NCBI GenBank assembly: GCA_011109175.1
Contig: RDEW01000006.1
Location: 276,756-340,755, forward strand
DNA from: Dicyema japonicum
Lineage: Eukaryota > Dicyemida > Rhombozoa > Dicyemidae
Length of the DNA stretch: 64,000 nucleotides
Direction of reading: 5' to 3'
Position 1 is the first letter of the stretch. Each line of letters opens with the position of its first letter. Shown here in pieces: positions 34,891 through 47,162 of the stretch. The translations under genes were made by a program, and so were the position numbers. The notes beneath the pieces were generated by a model. It saw only the letters and a program-made list of their open reading frames with translations. It searched no databases and was not told the origin of the DNA.

Positions 34891-36484
34891 TTCCATAAAA
34901 ATAAATATAACGACAATGTCTTTTATAAGCTTCGCCCCCTCAAACCTTGCAATGAATGCAACATACCCTTCTCAACTCTAAAGAAGAAATATTAATGAGG
35001 TCATCTTTGAACCGGTCGCTGTGAGAACATCAAGACTAATTAGCAGATCACTAATTCTTGTGAATTGTATTAAATCGCTTATCGAATGAAGTAAAAACAT
35101 AAAAAAAAGACATTGCTGGTTCATATAAATAGCTCATTTTAGATTCCAAAACCTTTGTGGACCAAAGCGTCTTTAATACATCACGTCACCTCTAATTTAC
35201 AGATATATTTGTGGCATCAATGATGACTGGGAACTTCCATATAAACTGTATGGATTGACATAACATTTTAGACATGTTCCAGTTCCCCCGGAAAAGGAAA
35301 AGATTGTTTTGTGTTAAATGACTTTAGTTTAATAGCCTATATCCCTTACGAGGGATTCTTGACAGAATCCACATATTTTCAAGCAGGATTACCTCTTATT
35401 ACTCCAAAGGAACCCCAAGAGGTCTTTTTTCGCATTTATTTCAGTTGGGTAACCATTTTCAACGCGGTTGTGAGTAAATAAACTGATTCTAAGCATTTTC
35501 TTATAAAACAGCGATGTACTAAAAAACCTCAAATCTCGTCAAAAATGGACAAAGTGAACTTTGATTAGTGGTTTCTAAATATACAGACTCGTCCAAAGTT
35601 CAAAGAAGTCATCCCCATAGTTCTTTACAAGGCAGTCCTCAATTAAACTGATGAGATGTATGTAATCTTTGACTCAGGTAAGTTCAACTCAGGATTTATC
35701 AGTTCGATATCGACCTTTCGCGTATGTTTAAGGTTTTTTGATTTTTGACTAAAATATTATAAATTTGTGACATGGTAGCTCAGTTTGAGTCGGAAAATTG
35801 ACACGGAGATATTGAACATAATGCACTCACAAAGTTCAACATGTTGTGAGGACCATTAAAAATCTCTGTTATTATCCCTCATAACCTCAAACATATTTTT
35901 GGACAGAATTTAAAATTTAGATTGCAATAAGTAGTTTATACCTCTGTCGTCCTCGATATCCTCTAGTGGACTATAAATATGTTTCAATTAGCAAGTACCA
36001 TTGGATACATTCTTAGGATGTGTCGAAGCATCCCTATTTATTTTTATTGGATGAAATTTTTTTGCACTACAAATATAGATCATTGTTGCTTATCTCCATG
36101 GATGTTTTTTTTTGTTAAGTTTCCACATTTTTTGATTATTTATTTAACATCCAAAGACAACGGTAAACCATTTTCGTATTTCGGAGTCAAATCGCATAAG
36201 GGCCCCAGAGAAGTCGGTCCGGTTAGATGATCCCCACAAATCCCCGACTCCTTAACTTTGAAAACCCATTTTTGCATTTCCTCGACCTTCCTCGTATTTG
36301 TCCAAAATGTGGACGGTCCCCACGAGGCAGATGCATGAGAAACATGGCTCGATGTACTGACTTATTTACTTTTATTTCAATATTCCTACTTAGATTGTGA
36401 CTTTTTTTATTTTATTTTAATATTATTTTTTTATATTTTTAATAAAATTAAACTTAAATAAAATTGAATTTTGTGGAACGCAAT

Positions 36485-37057
36485 ATGTCAAAAGATCCTT
36501 TAGTAAATTTGGAGGTTTGTTTGGAGTGCGAGGTTAAAGAAATTTTCCCAAATGGGGAAGAAGTTTACATTGAGTAATAAAAAATTAATATTTAAGACCA
36601 ATGCTATATACAGATCAAATATCTATGAATAACATAAAACTCACCAATGAGGAGAAAGTTGTAGAAAATTACCACGTTAATAAACTTGATGGAATAAGGA
36701 AAGACTTAAAGTTTGTTAATTATTTAATATTTTGACTGGCTTATCAAGAAATATCAGTTCTTAGAGATTTTCTTAAACTTTCTTCTGATAATGGTTACAT
36801 TTCCTTTGCCCAACTCCCAATGTCTTCTCCTCCTCCACCTAATCTGGCATTTGACCTTCATTCAAGGAAACACGTATTACTATTATTTGAACGAAGGCAT
36901 TGGACAAGGCATATTTCATTCTAATGGAAGGATATTCCAAACTCACTAATAATAAAATGATAGTAAAATTAGAACAAAATAAAAAATTTTAAAATTAAGA
37001 AGAAATTGGACTCTGAGAAAGTCAAAAGAGGGAATAATTGGTGAATTGGATGATGGT
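36485..37057 (+). pseudogene. Truncated MED17 copy (exons 1 to part of 4)
   Basis: Identical in layout to the start of the complete gene at 48761, including the 23-nt intron at 36574-36596 and the unusual intron 2. It is broken in two ways. A one-base loss in the A-run after GAACAAAATAAA shifts the frame in exon 4. The sequence then stops at 37057, and R1 takes over a few bases later. Confidence 0.8.
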
Positions 37058-37065
37058 ATAGTCTT

Positions 37066-38710
37066 AGTCATTCAAAAACTAAGTCTTACCGGGAAATGTA
37101 GTCGTACTTTGTGAGATGTCTTATCGATAGCACGGTCAAAATCGTAGCTTCTATTAATGATTTATTTAACTATGAATAACTTCTGGTCGCGTGGTGCCAT
37201 GAGTTTTTATGTGGCTAGTTGCACAAAAATTATTTTCTTTCCTCCGATGGCGTCATTGGATCCATCTTACTGGGGAGACGTCAATGCCTTGCCGGCATCA
37301 AGAGGATCAAACTATTCTTTTTCCGAGGTACAAAGTTACCTGGAGACAAGTTCTAGCCAGGATCAAGAGTTAGTTAGTTTGGTTACCCTTGGTCTTTAAA
37401 TAATTTTAGTTCAATTAATTTTTTTAAATAATATATTAAACCATAATTTTGGTGACTAAATTTTTTATCAAATTCCGCAATGGAAATCCTGCAAAATAAT
37501 TTAAACTTCCGTGTCTTTAAGATACTGAAAATCGATCTCATTATGAGTTTTAAGATGTTCTTTTATTCAAAAATATGTTTACCCTTATCCCAATGTTAAT
37601 GATTAAAAGTGACGTTAATGATCGGTGAACCCTTTTTTTCACGAGAGCCATAGCATTTTATAGCTCCGCATAGGCAGGACACACACTTTATTTAAGTAAA
37701 GAACAGTTAATCTTAACTAATCGTAGAACCAAGGAATGATCTTCACTTCTTTTTTTCTTTTTCTTGTGTGAGTGTCCTTTCTAGACAATCCAGTTCCGCA
37801 GTGAGTATTCACTGATGACACGTCACTCGTCAAACCATTTCTGCATCGTAGATGCGTGGAACCTTCCACCAGGTGGACAGCAGCGAGATTCGAACCCGTA
37901 GCCTAAGCCACTTAAGCCCGACATCTAACCACTAAGCCAACGACGGTGAACCCTTTATATAAAAAATTTAACAAATTTTATTGTGACGTATTCAAATCCA
38001 AATCCACAAAACTTTCTCAAGTTAGCTGAAGTTTTTTCCAAAAGAGTAAAAATCTTTCATGTAATCAGGATATCTAAAATGGATTCTTCCAAATCATTAA
38101 TTTGTTTGAGGGTTCCTTTTATTGTTTCCTCTTGATTCACCATTATATTTCATCGTGTATTTCTTCCTCGTTTTCCTGTAAAATTTCTGATACTGGAATA
38201 ATGAGTACATTATGTTGCGATAGATTAAAAATTTTAAAACATATGGATTTCTAAATTTCCCAACTAATTGTGGATTTAATCTTTCTCCAACATAGTTGCA
38301 GATTGGACAATTTTTTCATTAAAGAGCGACAAAATCATCAATTCCATCGCTTGAACATAAATTTTTGTCGCTTGAAGACATTCGAACTTCAACTCATGTT
38401 TGCTTTTAAAATTTTCTAACCACCCATTTGGTTCCTTGAAAGTCTTAAAACGTAATCTATGTCCAATGTTTGAACCTGAGGATCAATATGGAGACCACTA
38501 ATTTTTAATCAGTGGACTTGCTGAAAAATTTTGCATTCTCAAGTGCTGAAATACATCGAGAACTTTTGAATAGGACATAATTTTAAAGGCGAAGGGAACC
38601 AGACGTCTCAACAGCGAGTGGAACAAAAAAAAATCCTTGAGTGAGACCACGTTCTTTTTTCGTTTCATCTTCTCGGCCTTTTCAGCGGCAGAACAAGCTC
38701 CAGAGCCACT
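37066..38710. repeat. Repeat family R1, long copy 2, interrupted by a SINE
   Basis: Matches 25673-26986 end to end, at roughly 95 percent by eye, apart from the SINE at 37636-37943 and small indels. It adjoins the truncated end of MED17 copy A on the left and unrelated sequence on the right. Confidence 0.8.
37623..37956 (-). mobile_element. tRNA-derived SINE inserted in R1 copy 2, with target-site duplication
   Basis: The SINE (about 37636-37943) lies in reverse orientation between direct repeats CGGTGAACCCTTT at 37623-37635 and 37944-37956. R1 copy 1 has the empty site as a single CGGTGAACCCTTTATAT at 26207. The tRNA-like head reads out at the right end and the 3' terminus (CACGAGAGCC in reverse) at the left. 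Insertion therefore followed duplication of R1. Confidence 0.9.
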
Positions 38711-39450
38711 CTGGAGTACAAATATTTACATAATCTTCATTCGTCTCACGATTTTCAGTCATGAACAGATGTTCCCACCAATCACAGAAGGCATTATATC
38801 TTTTTTATTCAAGTTATAGTTCTGATGCTCGTTCCGAAAATTTGTGCTAAGAATCTGTGAGAATAGATTTTGTCGGCTCATTTATGGAACGCCTCTAGGA
38901 TTTAAGTCAATGAAAAAATTTTTTTTTAAATAAAAAATAAAATTAAAATAATTAATCAATAACCTTACCACATAACCTTTTCTGACCAATCATCTCATAC
39001 ATTCAACTTCTCCAAGTTATTTCAATTTTGATCTGGACTGGATTCGAACTCTAATCCTTCGTACTCCGGTATCACAAGATTGAGAACAAAATAAATCGTG
39101 TAATTAAATGATCCCGGTGTCTATTCCGGTCCATTCATTGCGGTTAGTTTTAAACTCCTGGAATAATTTCCACAACGGGGAGGGTTTCTTCTTGTATCTT
39201 GTGCAGGCGTCCAGATATAGTTTGATTTTAGGTCAGAGAACATTGTCTCATTATTATTACCATAATTTTTCAACAATCACTCGGCCAAGTATATTGTTGT
39301 AAAATTCTGAAATTTAATTATGCAATAAACTACGTAATAATGTAATAATAATTGTCGTATGTGATAGCGTCCGGGCTGTTGATACTGTCCGGGTTGATAA
39401 GACAAATTTATCACTTGAAAACATTAACAACCACTAAGTTTTGCTTCGAA
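38711..39450. other. No firm gene; possible LINE tail and a shared palindromic motif
   Basis: On the minus strand, DACTRYKKKPSPLWKLFQEF followed by KTNRNEW near 39130-39215 is protein-like but unassigned. At 39375-39440, TGTCCGGGTTGATAAG...TTATCA is related to the reverse complement of about 9960-10010. Nothing else was recognised. Confidence 0.35.
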
Positions 39451-40180
39451 AGATCTGTCCCTTGTTCCCTCAAAATACAAAAAATTTTATTTTGAGTCAA
39501 TAAAGCGATTAAGCAAAAAAAGGGTCGAAAATAGAAGAGGTCTAAGGATCGGTCCCTTGTTCACTCAAAAAACAAAAAATTTTATTTTGAGTCAATAAAG
39601 CGATTAAACGAGAAAAGGGTCGAAAATAGAAGAGGTCAAAGGATCGGTCCCTTGTTCACTCGAAAAACAAAAAATTTTATTTTGAGTCAATAAAGCGATT
39701 AAACGAGAAAAGGGTCGAAAATAGAAGAGGTCGAAGGATCGGTCCCTTGTTCACTCAAAAAACAAAAAATTTTATTTTGAGTCAATAAAGCGATTAAGCA
39801 AAAAAAGGGTCGAAAATAGAAGAGGTCGAAGGATCGGTCCCTTGTTCACTCGAAAAACAAAAAATTTTATTTTGAGTCAATAAAGCGATTAAACGAGAAA
39901 AGGGTCGAAAATAGAAGAGGTCGAAGGATCGGTCCCTTGTTCACTCAAAAAACAAAAAATTTTATTTTGAGTCAATAAAGCGATTAAGCAAAAAAAGGGT
40001 CGAAAATAGAAGAGGTCGAAGGATCGGTCCCTTGTTCACTCAAAAAACAAAAAATTTTATTTTGAGTCAATAAAGCGATTAAGCAAAAAAAGGGTCGAAA
40101 ATAGAAGAGGTCGAAGGATCGGTCCCTTGTTCACTCAAAAAACAAAAAATTTTATTTTGAGTCAATAAAGCGTTTAGCAT
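39451..40180. repeat. Minisatellite with exact 95-bp period, about eight units
   Basis: Units start at 39451, 39546, 39641, 39736, 39831, 39926, 40021 and 40116. Each reads GGTCCCTTGTTCACTC, an A-rich stretch, TTTTATTTTGAGTCAATAAA, GCGATTAA, then GGGTCGAAAATAGAAGAGGT. Two variants of the A-rich and post-GATTAA segments are interspersed. The last unit decays, and a half-unit echo appears at about 40250-40290. It ends about 135 bp before segmental copy B. Confidence 0.95.
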
Positions 40181-41159
40181 GAAAATGGTTATTTGAATGT
40201 TATATAATATTTTTTTTTAATATTTTTAATTTCTTTTTAAAAATTTAAAAATTTTATTTTGAGTCAATAAGGCGATTAAGTAAGAAAAAGGTTATATCTT
40301 CATCGAAAACCTTTACCATGATCTTCTGTTGCGCACTAGTTCTCTTAGGTAGTCCAGGTCGTCCGGCATTTCCATTATAATGTCAGATGCTGTCCACACT
40401 CTTGTAACGTAGTGAATCAGGTCCTGATTGACTGTAAATCCGAGACTATAGTGTCAGCACGCCAATGGGAGGATTAAAAAGTGGAATTTTCTAATAAGTT
40501 CTGTACATTGTAAGGTCGTTTATGTCTCTTGTAGACAGCAGACAGAGACGCATACCAGTTGGTGTTTCTTGTAAGGTTGTTTAAGTTCTCTGCAATTGAA
40601 AGATCCCAGAGTGAACGGAGAAGTCGGTAAGGAATACGAATAAGACATAGTGCAATAGAACCGTCGTCACCATCTCAACCAAGTCACCAGCAATACTTGG
40701 AACTTCACTGTCAGGCGCCTGAATAAGTTGCTTATAGCGATGGGTATTAACCCATCATCGGGCTTTTTGAAGGATGCAAAAAAGGAGTCCTCTGGGATAG
40801 TCGGAGATATCAGTCAGAAGAATGAGGTCTGTAAAATTCATTATTAGTATTGAACCAAAAAACCACCGTCATAATTAAAATAAACAAATTACAGGTGATC
40901 CCAACCTTCCTCAACAGTCTCCGCATCTTTTCTCGGTGTTCCGACTGCGTTCCTGCGCATTTCCGATATTGACGGGGTCCGCGTACTGGAGTCCTTAGCA
41001 AGGGCAATGTTCCAGTCGTCTGACGTCAAATGATACTTTCCCTAGTCTTCTGTTTGTCGTGAATATTGAATTAATGAATGGTCTTTTATATGCTCGGACG
41101 TAGGCAATCCTAAGCCAGCTCTTGTTGCTTCCTGGAAATGATGAAATAGCAGGTAGCAT

Positions 41160-41740
41160 ATCAATTTGGAATGTCCTTCCCAATTTCTGTCTCGCGTAGA
41201 TCCACAAGGAGGGTGGATGTTTTTGGATGATAAGTTCGGGGGGTTAATTTAATTGGTGAAAGAACCTTGTCGTTGCTGGAGATCGTGCGCAGGGGTCCCC
41301 AAATGTACCCGACTATGACCTTCTTATTCACCTCTTTGCGTAGATCCCACTTGTCTTTCTTGATCCTGGATGATGAGAGTGAATAATCAGCGGTTGAAAG
41401 ACTTCCCAGTGCACTCACCAGGTTAACAGCTTCATATATAGAGGCATTTCTCTTGAGATTGGATTAAGGTTCCCTTCTTTCAGTTCGGTTGGGTGTGATC
41501 CGAGGATAAGATGTGCAAAGCAGAGAAGACACATCCAGGAATCGAGTATTACCATCGACTGCCATAGTGATTGGAATTTAACGGGTGATAAATCATGTGC
41601 ATAGACATATTTCATAAACATTTGCCAGTCAACTGTTGTCGTTGAACGCCAACCAAGATTGATTTTGAAAATTCTCACCCTCATAATATTAGAACTCCAC
41701 ACAAAAATAAAGCGAGTAGCATATTCAACATTCACTCTAG
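41160..41740 (-). other. Minus-strand open frames of unknown nature
   Basis: 41735-41415 reads as an open frame of 106 codons with VDWQMFMKYVYAHDLSPVKF. 41418-41161 gives a second of 85 codons with KVIVGYIWGPLRTISSND. They follow each other on one strand and may be part of the LINE whose tail is at 40315-41010. No motif allows assignment. 41745-42590 to the right holds nothing I recognise. Confidence 0.25.
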
Positions 41741-42599
41741 ACTTCTCTAGCCATGTACCTAAGATATTTAACCACGAATAATACCAGATCGTATCCTAAT
41801 ATTTGTCCTACATGTTCTCTTAGAACAAGAGCACTTTGCTGCTCTAAGGGCCATAGAATTCACTTTTTTTACGATCTCTTTCCTTTTCTCCTTTTCTTTA
41901 AAAATTTAATAGTTTTTTCTTGGTTTTTCCAAAGGATTCTCTGACTGTTGTCAGGGGAGCAGGCATTCCGTTATTTCAGCTGGACTATTTTGATTGTCTT
42001 TTTTCTAATAAATTATTATTATTTAAAAAAATTATTTTTTATTTTGAAGTAGATTAAAAAATTAATAGTTTTCCGCAGATTAATTGTCGTCCTTAATAAA
42101 CCAGCTCACCTCTCTGACTTTCCTAAATAACTCCAGGAAGCACAATTGGACTTTTTCATCAATGTCTTCGGACATTACCTTCTGCTCTCAAAACCATGCA
42201 CCGGACACATCTTGTACGGTACAATATGGATTATCTTCAGAACACAATCATTATTCTTATCAAAACTGTTCTTAAAATCAGTACCTTCCTTTCTCGGACA
42301 GAAAAAGTCAAACAAAAACTCTCAATGACGAAATATCAAAAATAATTAAAGAGCTGAAGCCAACTAACATTGCAAACTAGTATCGTCCCTTCCATTTCAG
42401 AAATCCGCGGAGACAGTATGGAGAGTAATTAAACAATTCGGCCCAAAATGACATTTCAACACAAAACAGCAGAAGGATCAGCACAGTCTTAACATGCTTA
42501 TGAAATATTACGCCAGTATAAGCCACAAAACTTTCAGGAAAATGGATGGACCTTCTTTATCGTCAATATCGCCGATCAACTTTATCTAACACTAAAATT

Positions 42600-43120
42600 T
42601 CAGTGAGGGCTTGAAGAGGATGAATTCTTCCCTCTCATGTGTGCCTGATTCTATCCTTGTCATCAAACTAAAACACCTTAGACTCATTGCAATTGATGCA
42701 ATCACAGTGATTTTCAACAATTCAATAAACATGAATACAATTCCACCTATCTGGAAACTGTCCCATATACGCCCTATCCTTATGCCTGAGAAGTCTAAGA
42801 ACAATTCTGCATCACTGCGATTAATCTCTCTACTATTCACTCAAAATTATTGGAAAATTGATTCTTAATTTTAAACTCCGTCCCTTCATTTTTCATCTGG
42901 TACATGGATTCAGAAGGGGTTGTTCACCTTACACACCTCAATACCCTTTCTACAATTGGCTAAGTCTTCATCATCAAAAATTAATGTTTTGCTTTGTTCA
43001 ACACAAGCAGATGGATTTGGTCGTCGCAAAAAGACGTTCTCGTTGGATCAGTTATTCACGACTGTTTGTGTTGTGTTAACAAAGATTATAAGCTTGGGGT
43101 TAATAAATAAATAGATTGTA
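42600..43120 (+). pseudogene. LINE reverse-transcriptase fragment with 3' end
   Basis: LIAIDAITVIFNNSINMNTI, then PPIWKLSHIRPILMPEKSKN and LRLISLL, form the RT entrance, followed by HGFRRGCSP in another frame. The end near 43020-43112 reads RRKKTFSLDQLFTTVCVVL and stops at an AATAAATAAATAG tail. A related 3' end lies at 55375-55490. The catalytic centre is missing, so the copy has an internal deletion. Confidence 0.65.
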
Positions 43121-43378
43121 TCCTGTTCCCACGATCTGAGTAAGACGTGTCATTATCAAACAATCGATCGATATCTACAATTATAGAAACCATCACTAAT
43201 GTAGGAAAGGAAAAAAACCTTTTCCTACGACGGAAGGCATAGGCTTTCCTGAGACAACATAAAATCTACATAAAGTCAATTAGGTCAAAACTTGAATTTA
43301 TGAGTCAAAAATCGTTATACATAACTGATAAGATGGTGTTCGAAAAGAAATTCACAGTATAACAAAAGAATCAGTTAT

Positions 43379-46300
43379 ACTGTTCAAGGAAACTTTTGTG
43401 TTCACAAAATTTTTAAAAACTGTAACGCCACATATCTAAGAGCAAAATTCCATGAAATTGACATTATTATTGATATACTGATAAGAGAGTTACTGACAAA
43501 TCTATTTTGTGATTATTTATGACGTTTTCCTATCAAACTCGATATATAACAAAATCAATTTTTCAGATTATCAGTAGTTTTTTTCGGTTTGTCCTGGAAA
43601 AGAAATAGGTTAGTTAGGAAATAGAAGTACTGTGTTGCTTTTCTATCGGTTTATTATACTTCGACAGGTGGAGACAGTCAGACAGAATACTTAGGTGATT
43701 TTGAACATTATCTGAGCCATCTGAGTGTTTCTAGCATTTGACAGTGAGATCATCATCGTTAAAATGGAAAGAGTTTGTTAGTTGTGGACAATACAGAATT
43801 AATTCAATTAAAGGTTTTCTTTAGTCTTTAAATAAGTCACTTATTATAATGATTTTCAGAAAGATATTTCAGTGGCACATTTTTGTAATTTAAAAAAAAG
43901 GCGGAAATTTTTATCAAATATTTCTGAATTCACAGTCAAATTTACTTAATCATTAGTTGAAGTTATCGCAGGAGAGTCGCAAATTTTGTATGAGTCCTTC
44001 AAACAGGAGAAATGGAGGAGTTCAAGCTTTATGGAGACTTATATAAAATACTCAATTAAAAATCCTAATTTCCTTAATTTAAATTAAATTGACAGTTATT
44101 CAACACAAAACCCAATTTAACCCCAAAGTGAATATACGAGAACTAATCTTACCAGTTCAGTAATACCCCAACCGGGAACTTAACACAAATGATAGGATTA
44201 CCGTAACAGTCCTCCAAATTGAGTTTTAAGTGCATGCAGCGATTCTATAATTATTCAAACAAACAACTGGCTCTCTACCCGATAAATATTCTTTTTTTAA
44301 TTCAATATCAGTTGGGTTCCCATTGATCAAATAACAAAGCACACAGTTAAATGTAAATAAATGTTCCTCATCATTTAGGGGTTGATCGGAAGGACACCAT
44401 CTCATACGAATAAGAGTCAAATTTCCTCTCCAAGAATTTGTAGTCATATCTAATAAAACTCACAAATCACTTGGTATGTAATTTAATGTGACAAGAAATC
44501 CACCATAAATATTTTTATTGAAAATAATTTTGTCATTGATACTATTAATTCCATCTAAGTTTATATTTTTAATATTTTAGTACCACAATTAGTAATTTGC
44601 ATTGTATAATAAGGAGAAATGACTTTTAGAAATAAAACACAGAAAATCGCAGCGTACATTGTTTTATATAATTTTATTAGTTTTTGACAAATTTAGGTTA
44701 GCCATTAAAAAATTAAAAAAACTTTTCATTTATAGTTTAATTAAAGTCTATAGACATTATACCACGTGAGTTCTATCCGAACTGTTATTTACTTCATCTA
44801 AGTATTTTTTTGTCTTTACCTTCTTCAAATTTTAAAAACTTCAGTGAGATTTTCCAGAGTCAAGGAATTCCCAGTGCCTGGTCACTGAAGAAGAATCTTT
44901 TTCTTGTGTCTACACGAGTGAGAAAGTTTTTACGCTGGCGATTATGGGCGCGATACTTGGAATTGATGCGTTCCACTCGGACTTTGGGAACTAAGTAGAA
45001 CATCTTTCAGATATATTTGGGGTTATTAAAAATACTAAGGGATCCTCGACCGGTTCATTTCCGTACAATTACTGTAGAGACAACTGAAGGGATAAGCAAA
45101 AAGTCTGTCTTTTCTCAAGAACCTGGATGTCTGGCTACACTCAGAAGCCATGATGATTAGATAATATTTTAAATAAAAGAAACTGAGATTATTGATACCC
45201 TTTTCGTAAAAGTTGAACACAAATAGAGGTTGTATCTTTATCCGCTTGAGAAATCACCTATGAAATTAAAAATACTAATTGAAATTGATGAGACGTACTT
45301 GGCATCAATAAACTGATCGATAACAGGGCTGATGGATAATATACATTGAGAGATGGTTAAATATTTCTCCGTGGAACTTGTCGTCTTGTAACAAAATAAC
45401 ACCTTTTTTGAAACATTCTATTTTGAAACTGGAGATGGATTTTAATCACTTTGCACAAATCTAGGATAGAGCAAAGGACTATTGCGAAATCTGAAGCTGG
45501 TGATATTGTTGAAAATAATAAGAAAGATACTACTTCTTATCGTTTTCAACCGAAAATCTCTTAAAGTCGATAAATTTTTGTCTCCAAGGAGAGCGGATTC
45601 AGAAGGGGACGCTCTACTGAAGATGCTGGTCTGGTCCTACAATTGGATTTGTGCCCTATTTCAGGGTTCGGCAATATTTTAAGGAAAAGAGCCATTTTTT
45701 GTTTTTTGACAATTAAAAAATTGAAGAGCCACTAAAAAATAACAAAATTATGTTTTATCTAATGATGAGATAATTGAGCCTTTATTTTCTTCGAACTTTG
45801 TTATAATGGATACTCACTGTCCATTTCATGTGTGTCTTTAAACAGTCGATGGTCCCTTTGATAAATTGAATGTTGTTACCTTTGATATAATAAAGTTGGT
45901 AATCTTCATAACCAATTCCATAACTTAAAATTCCTTCTGGAAATGTTCGTGGCGGATAATGCAATGTTATCACGTCATGGTCAATTTTCTTTTTCAAGAG
46001 TGAGACAACCCCTTTCTCGATGCCATCAGGCTTTGGGCAGCGTCTTTTTTATTAGATAAGATCTTATTCATTGTTATATTGGACTATGACATCGGCAATG
46101 TCTTCTCGATGGTTTGACGCTGTAGCGGCAATAATGTCAAAAGTTCTTCTCTAAGCAAATCTCAAGAAACATAACTTAATATAAGTTCATGAAATTAATA
46201 TAATATTAATTTCATAAAAACCTGAGTCGGATCCTTAACGTCACATGACTCTGCATCGTCACATTGCAAACTATCTTATAAGTTCTTGTGGAAAACGATG

Positions 46301-47162
46301 TATTTTCTTCGTTTTATTCGTAATATTTTAGAATAGTTGTTTTGACAATATAGAAAACAGGATGTATTCACCATCTGTAAATGGATTTCGCATTTTTGAA
46401 TCTAATGGCTGACGATGAAGCTTACAATATTAGTAATCCTAGCAGACTGCCTTCAAAGTGTTGAACTTCAATTTTAATATATTTTGGAGTTCTAGTTTTT
46501 TTGCATCGCCAATTGCATATTTTCTTGAAAAATCACTTGCTTTGAATTATAGTGTCTCTCCAGATTCGACTTTTTTTTATAGTTGAATGTTTCGTGCAAA
46601 GGAGATATTTTGGAAGGTGATCTGATAAAATGGCAAAAGTCTCAGTCCATTGAGGTTAAAAAAGACGTCTTCTATCCTTTTTTTACTTATTTTTTTATTT
46701 ATAGACATAATTGAAGAGCCACCAAACAGAATTTATGATTAAGCGATTATTATTATTTAAGTACTTCACGAGAGCCATACAAATTATACTCCGCATGTGC
46801 AGCAAAAGAAACAAGGTTAGATGTCATCCTTTTCCATGCTCCCCTGTTCCTAGCTAGCGATTAAGATTTTTAAAATTAAAATATGAAAAAATATTTAATT
46901 ATTTAAATAAAAATAACGATTTGATATATATTTGATTACTTCAACTAAGCTTTTATTTATCAAGTGAATTAGACTGTGAACTCTCATTTTTAATTTTTTT
47001 ATATTGAGTTTGAGAAAAAAACGTTATAAATAACCACAAAGTAGATTTGTCAATAAACTCTCTCATCACTAACAATGATGTCAATTTATGGAATTTATGG
47101 CACTTAGGTATGTGGCGTGAATGTTTTTATACATTTTGTGAACAAAAAAGTTTCCTTGACTG
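43379..47162. mobile_element. DNA element with long terminal inverted repeats, copy B
   Basis: Duplicate of 31115-34890 as part of the segmental duplication. Differences are a few substitutions and small indels. The minus-strand open frame at 44447-44226 is the counterpart of 32195-31959. Confidence 0.65.
45748..46055 (-). CDS. Copy B of the tiny-intron gene fragment
   Basis: Same blocks and same two short introns as 33475-33780, shifted by 12,273 bp. Upstream of PKPDGIEKG the two copies differ (GCGTCTTTTTTATTAG here), so that edge is unreliable. Confidence 0.45.

Larger units (their letters stand above)
30025..37057. repeat. Segmental duplication, copy A
   Basis: Matches copy B (40315-49334) in the same orientation. 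The offset is about 10.3 kb at the left end and about 12.27 kb from 31069 onward, because copy A lacks about 2 kb present in B at 41274-43331. Most aligned stretches differ by only a few bases per hundred. It contains the LINE composite, a TIR element and MED17 exons 1 to part of 4. It ends abruptly at GATGATGGT, near the start of R1. Confidence 0.9.

Noticed and set aside
39451-40180. A CRISPR array, because of regular spacing
   Set aside because: The whole 95-bp unit repeats, without unique spacers, and the DNA is eukaryotic. It is a minisatellite.
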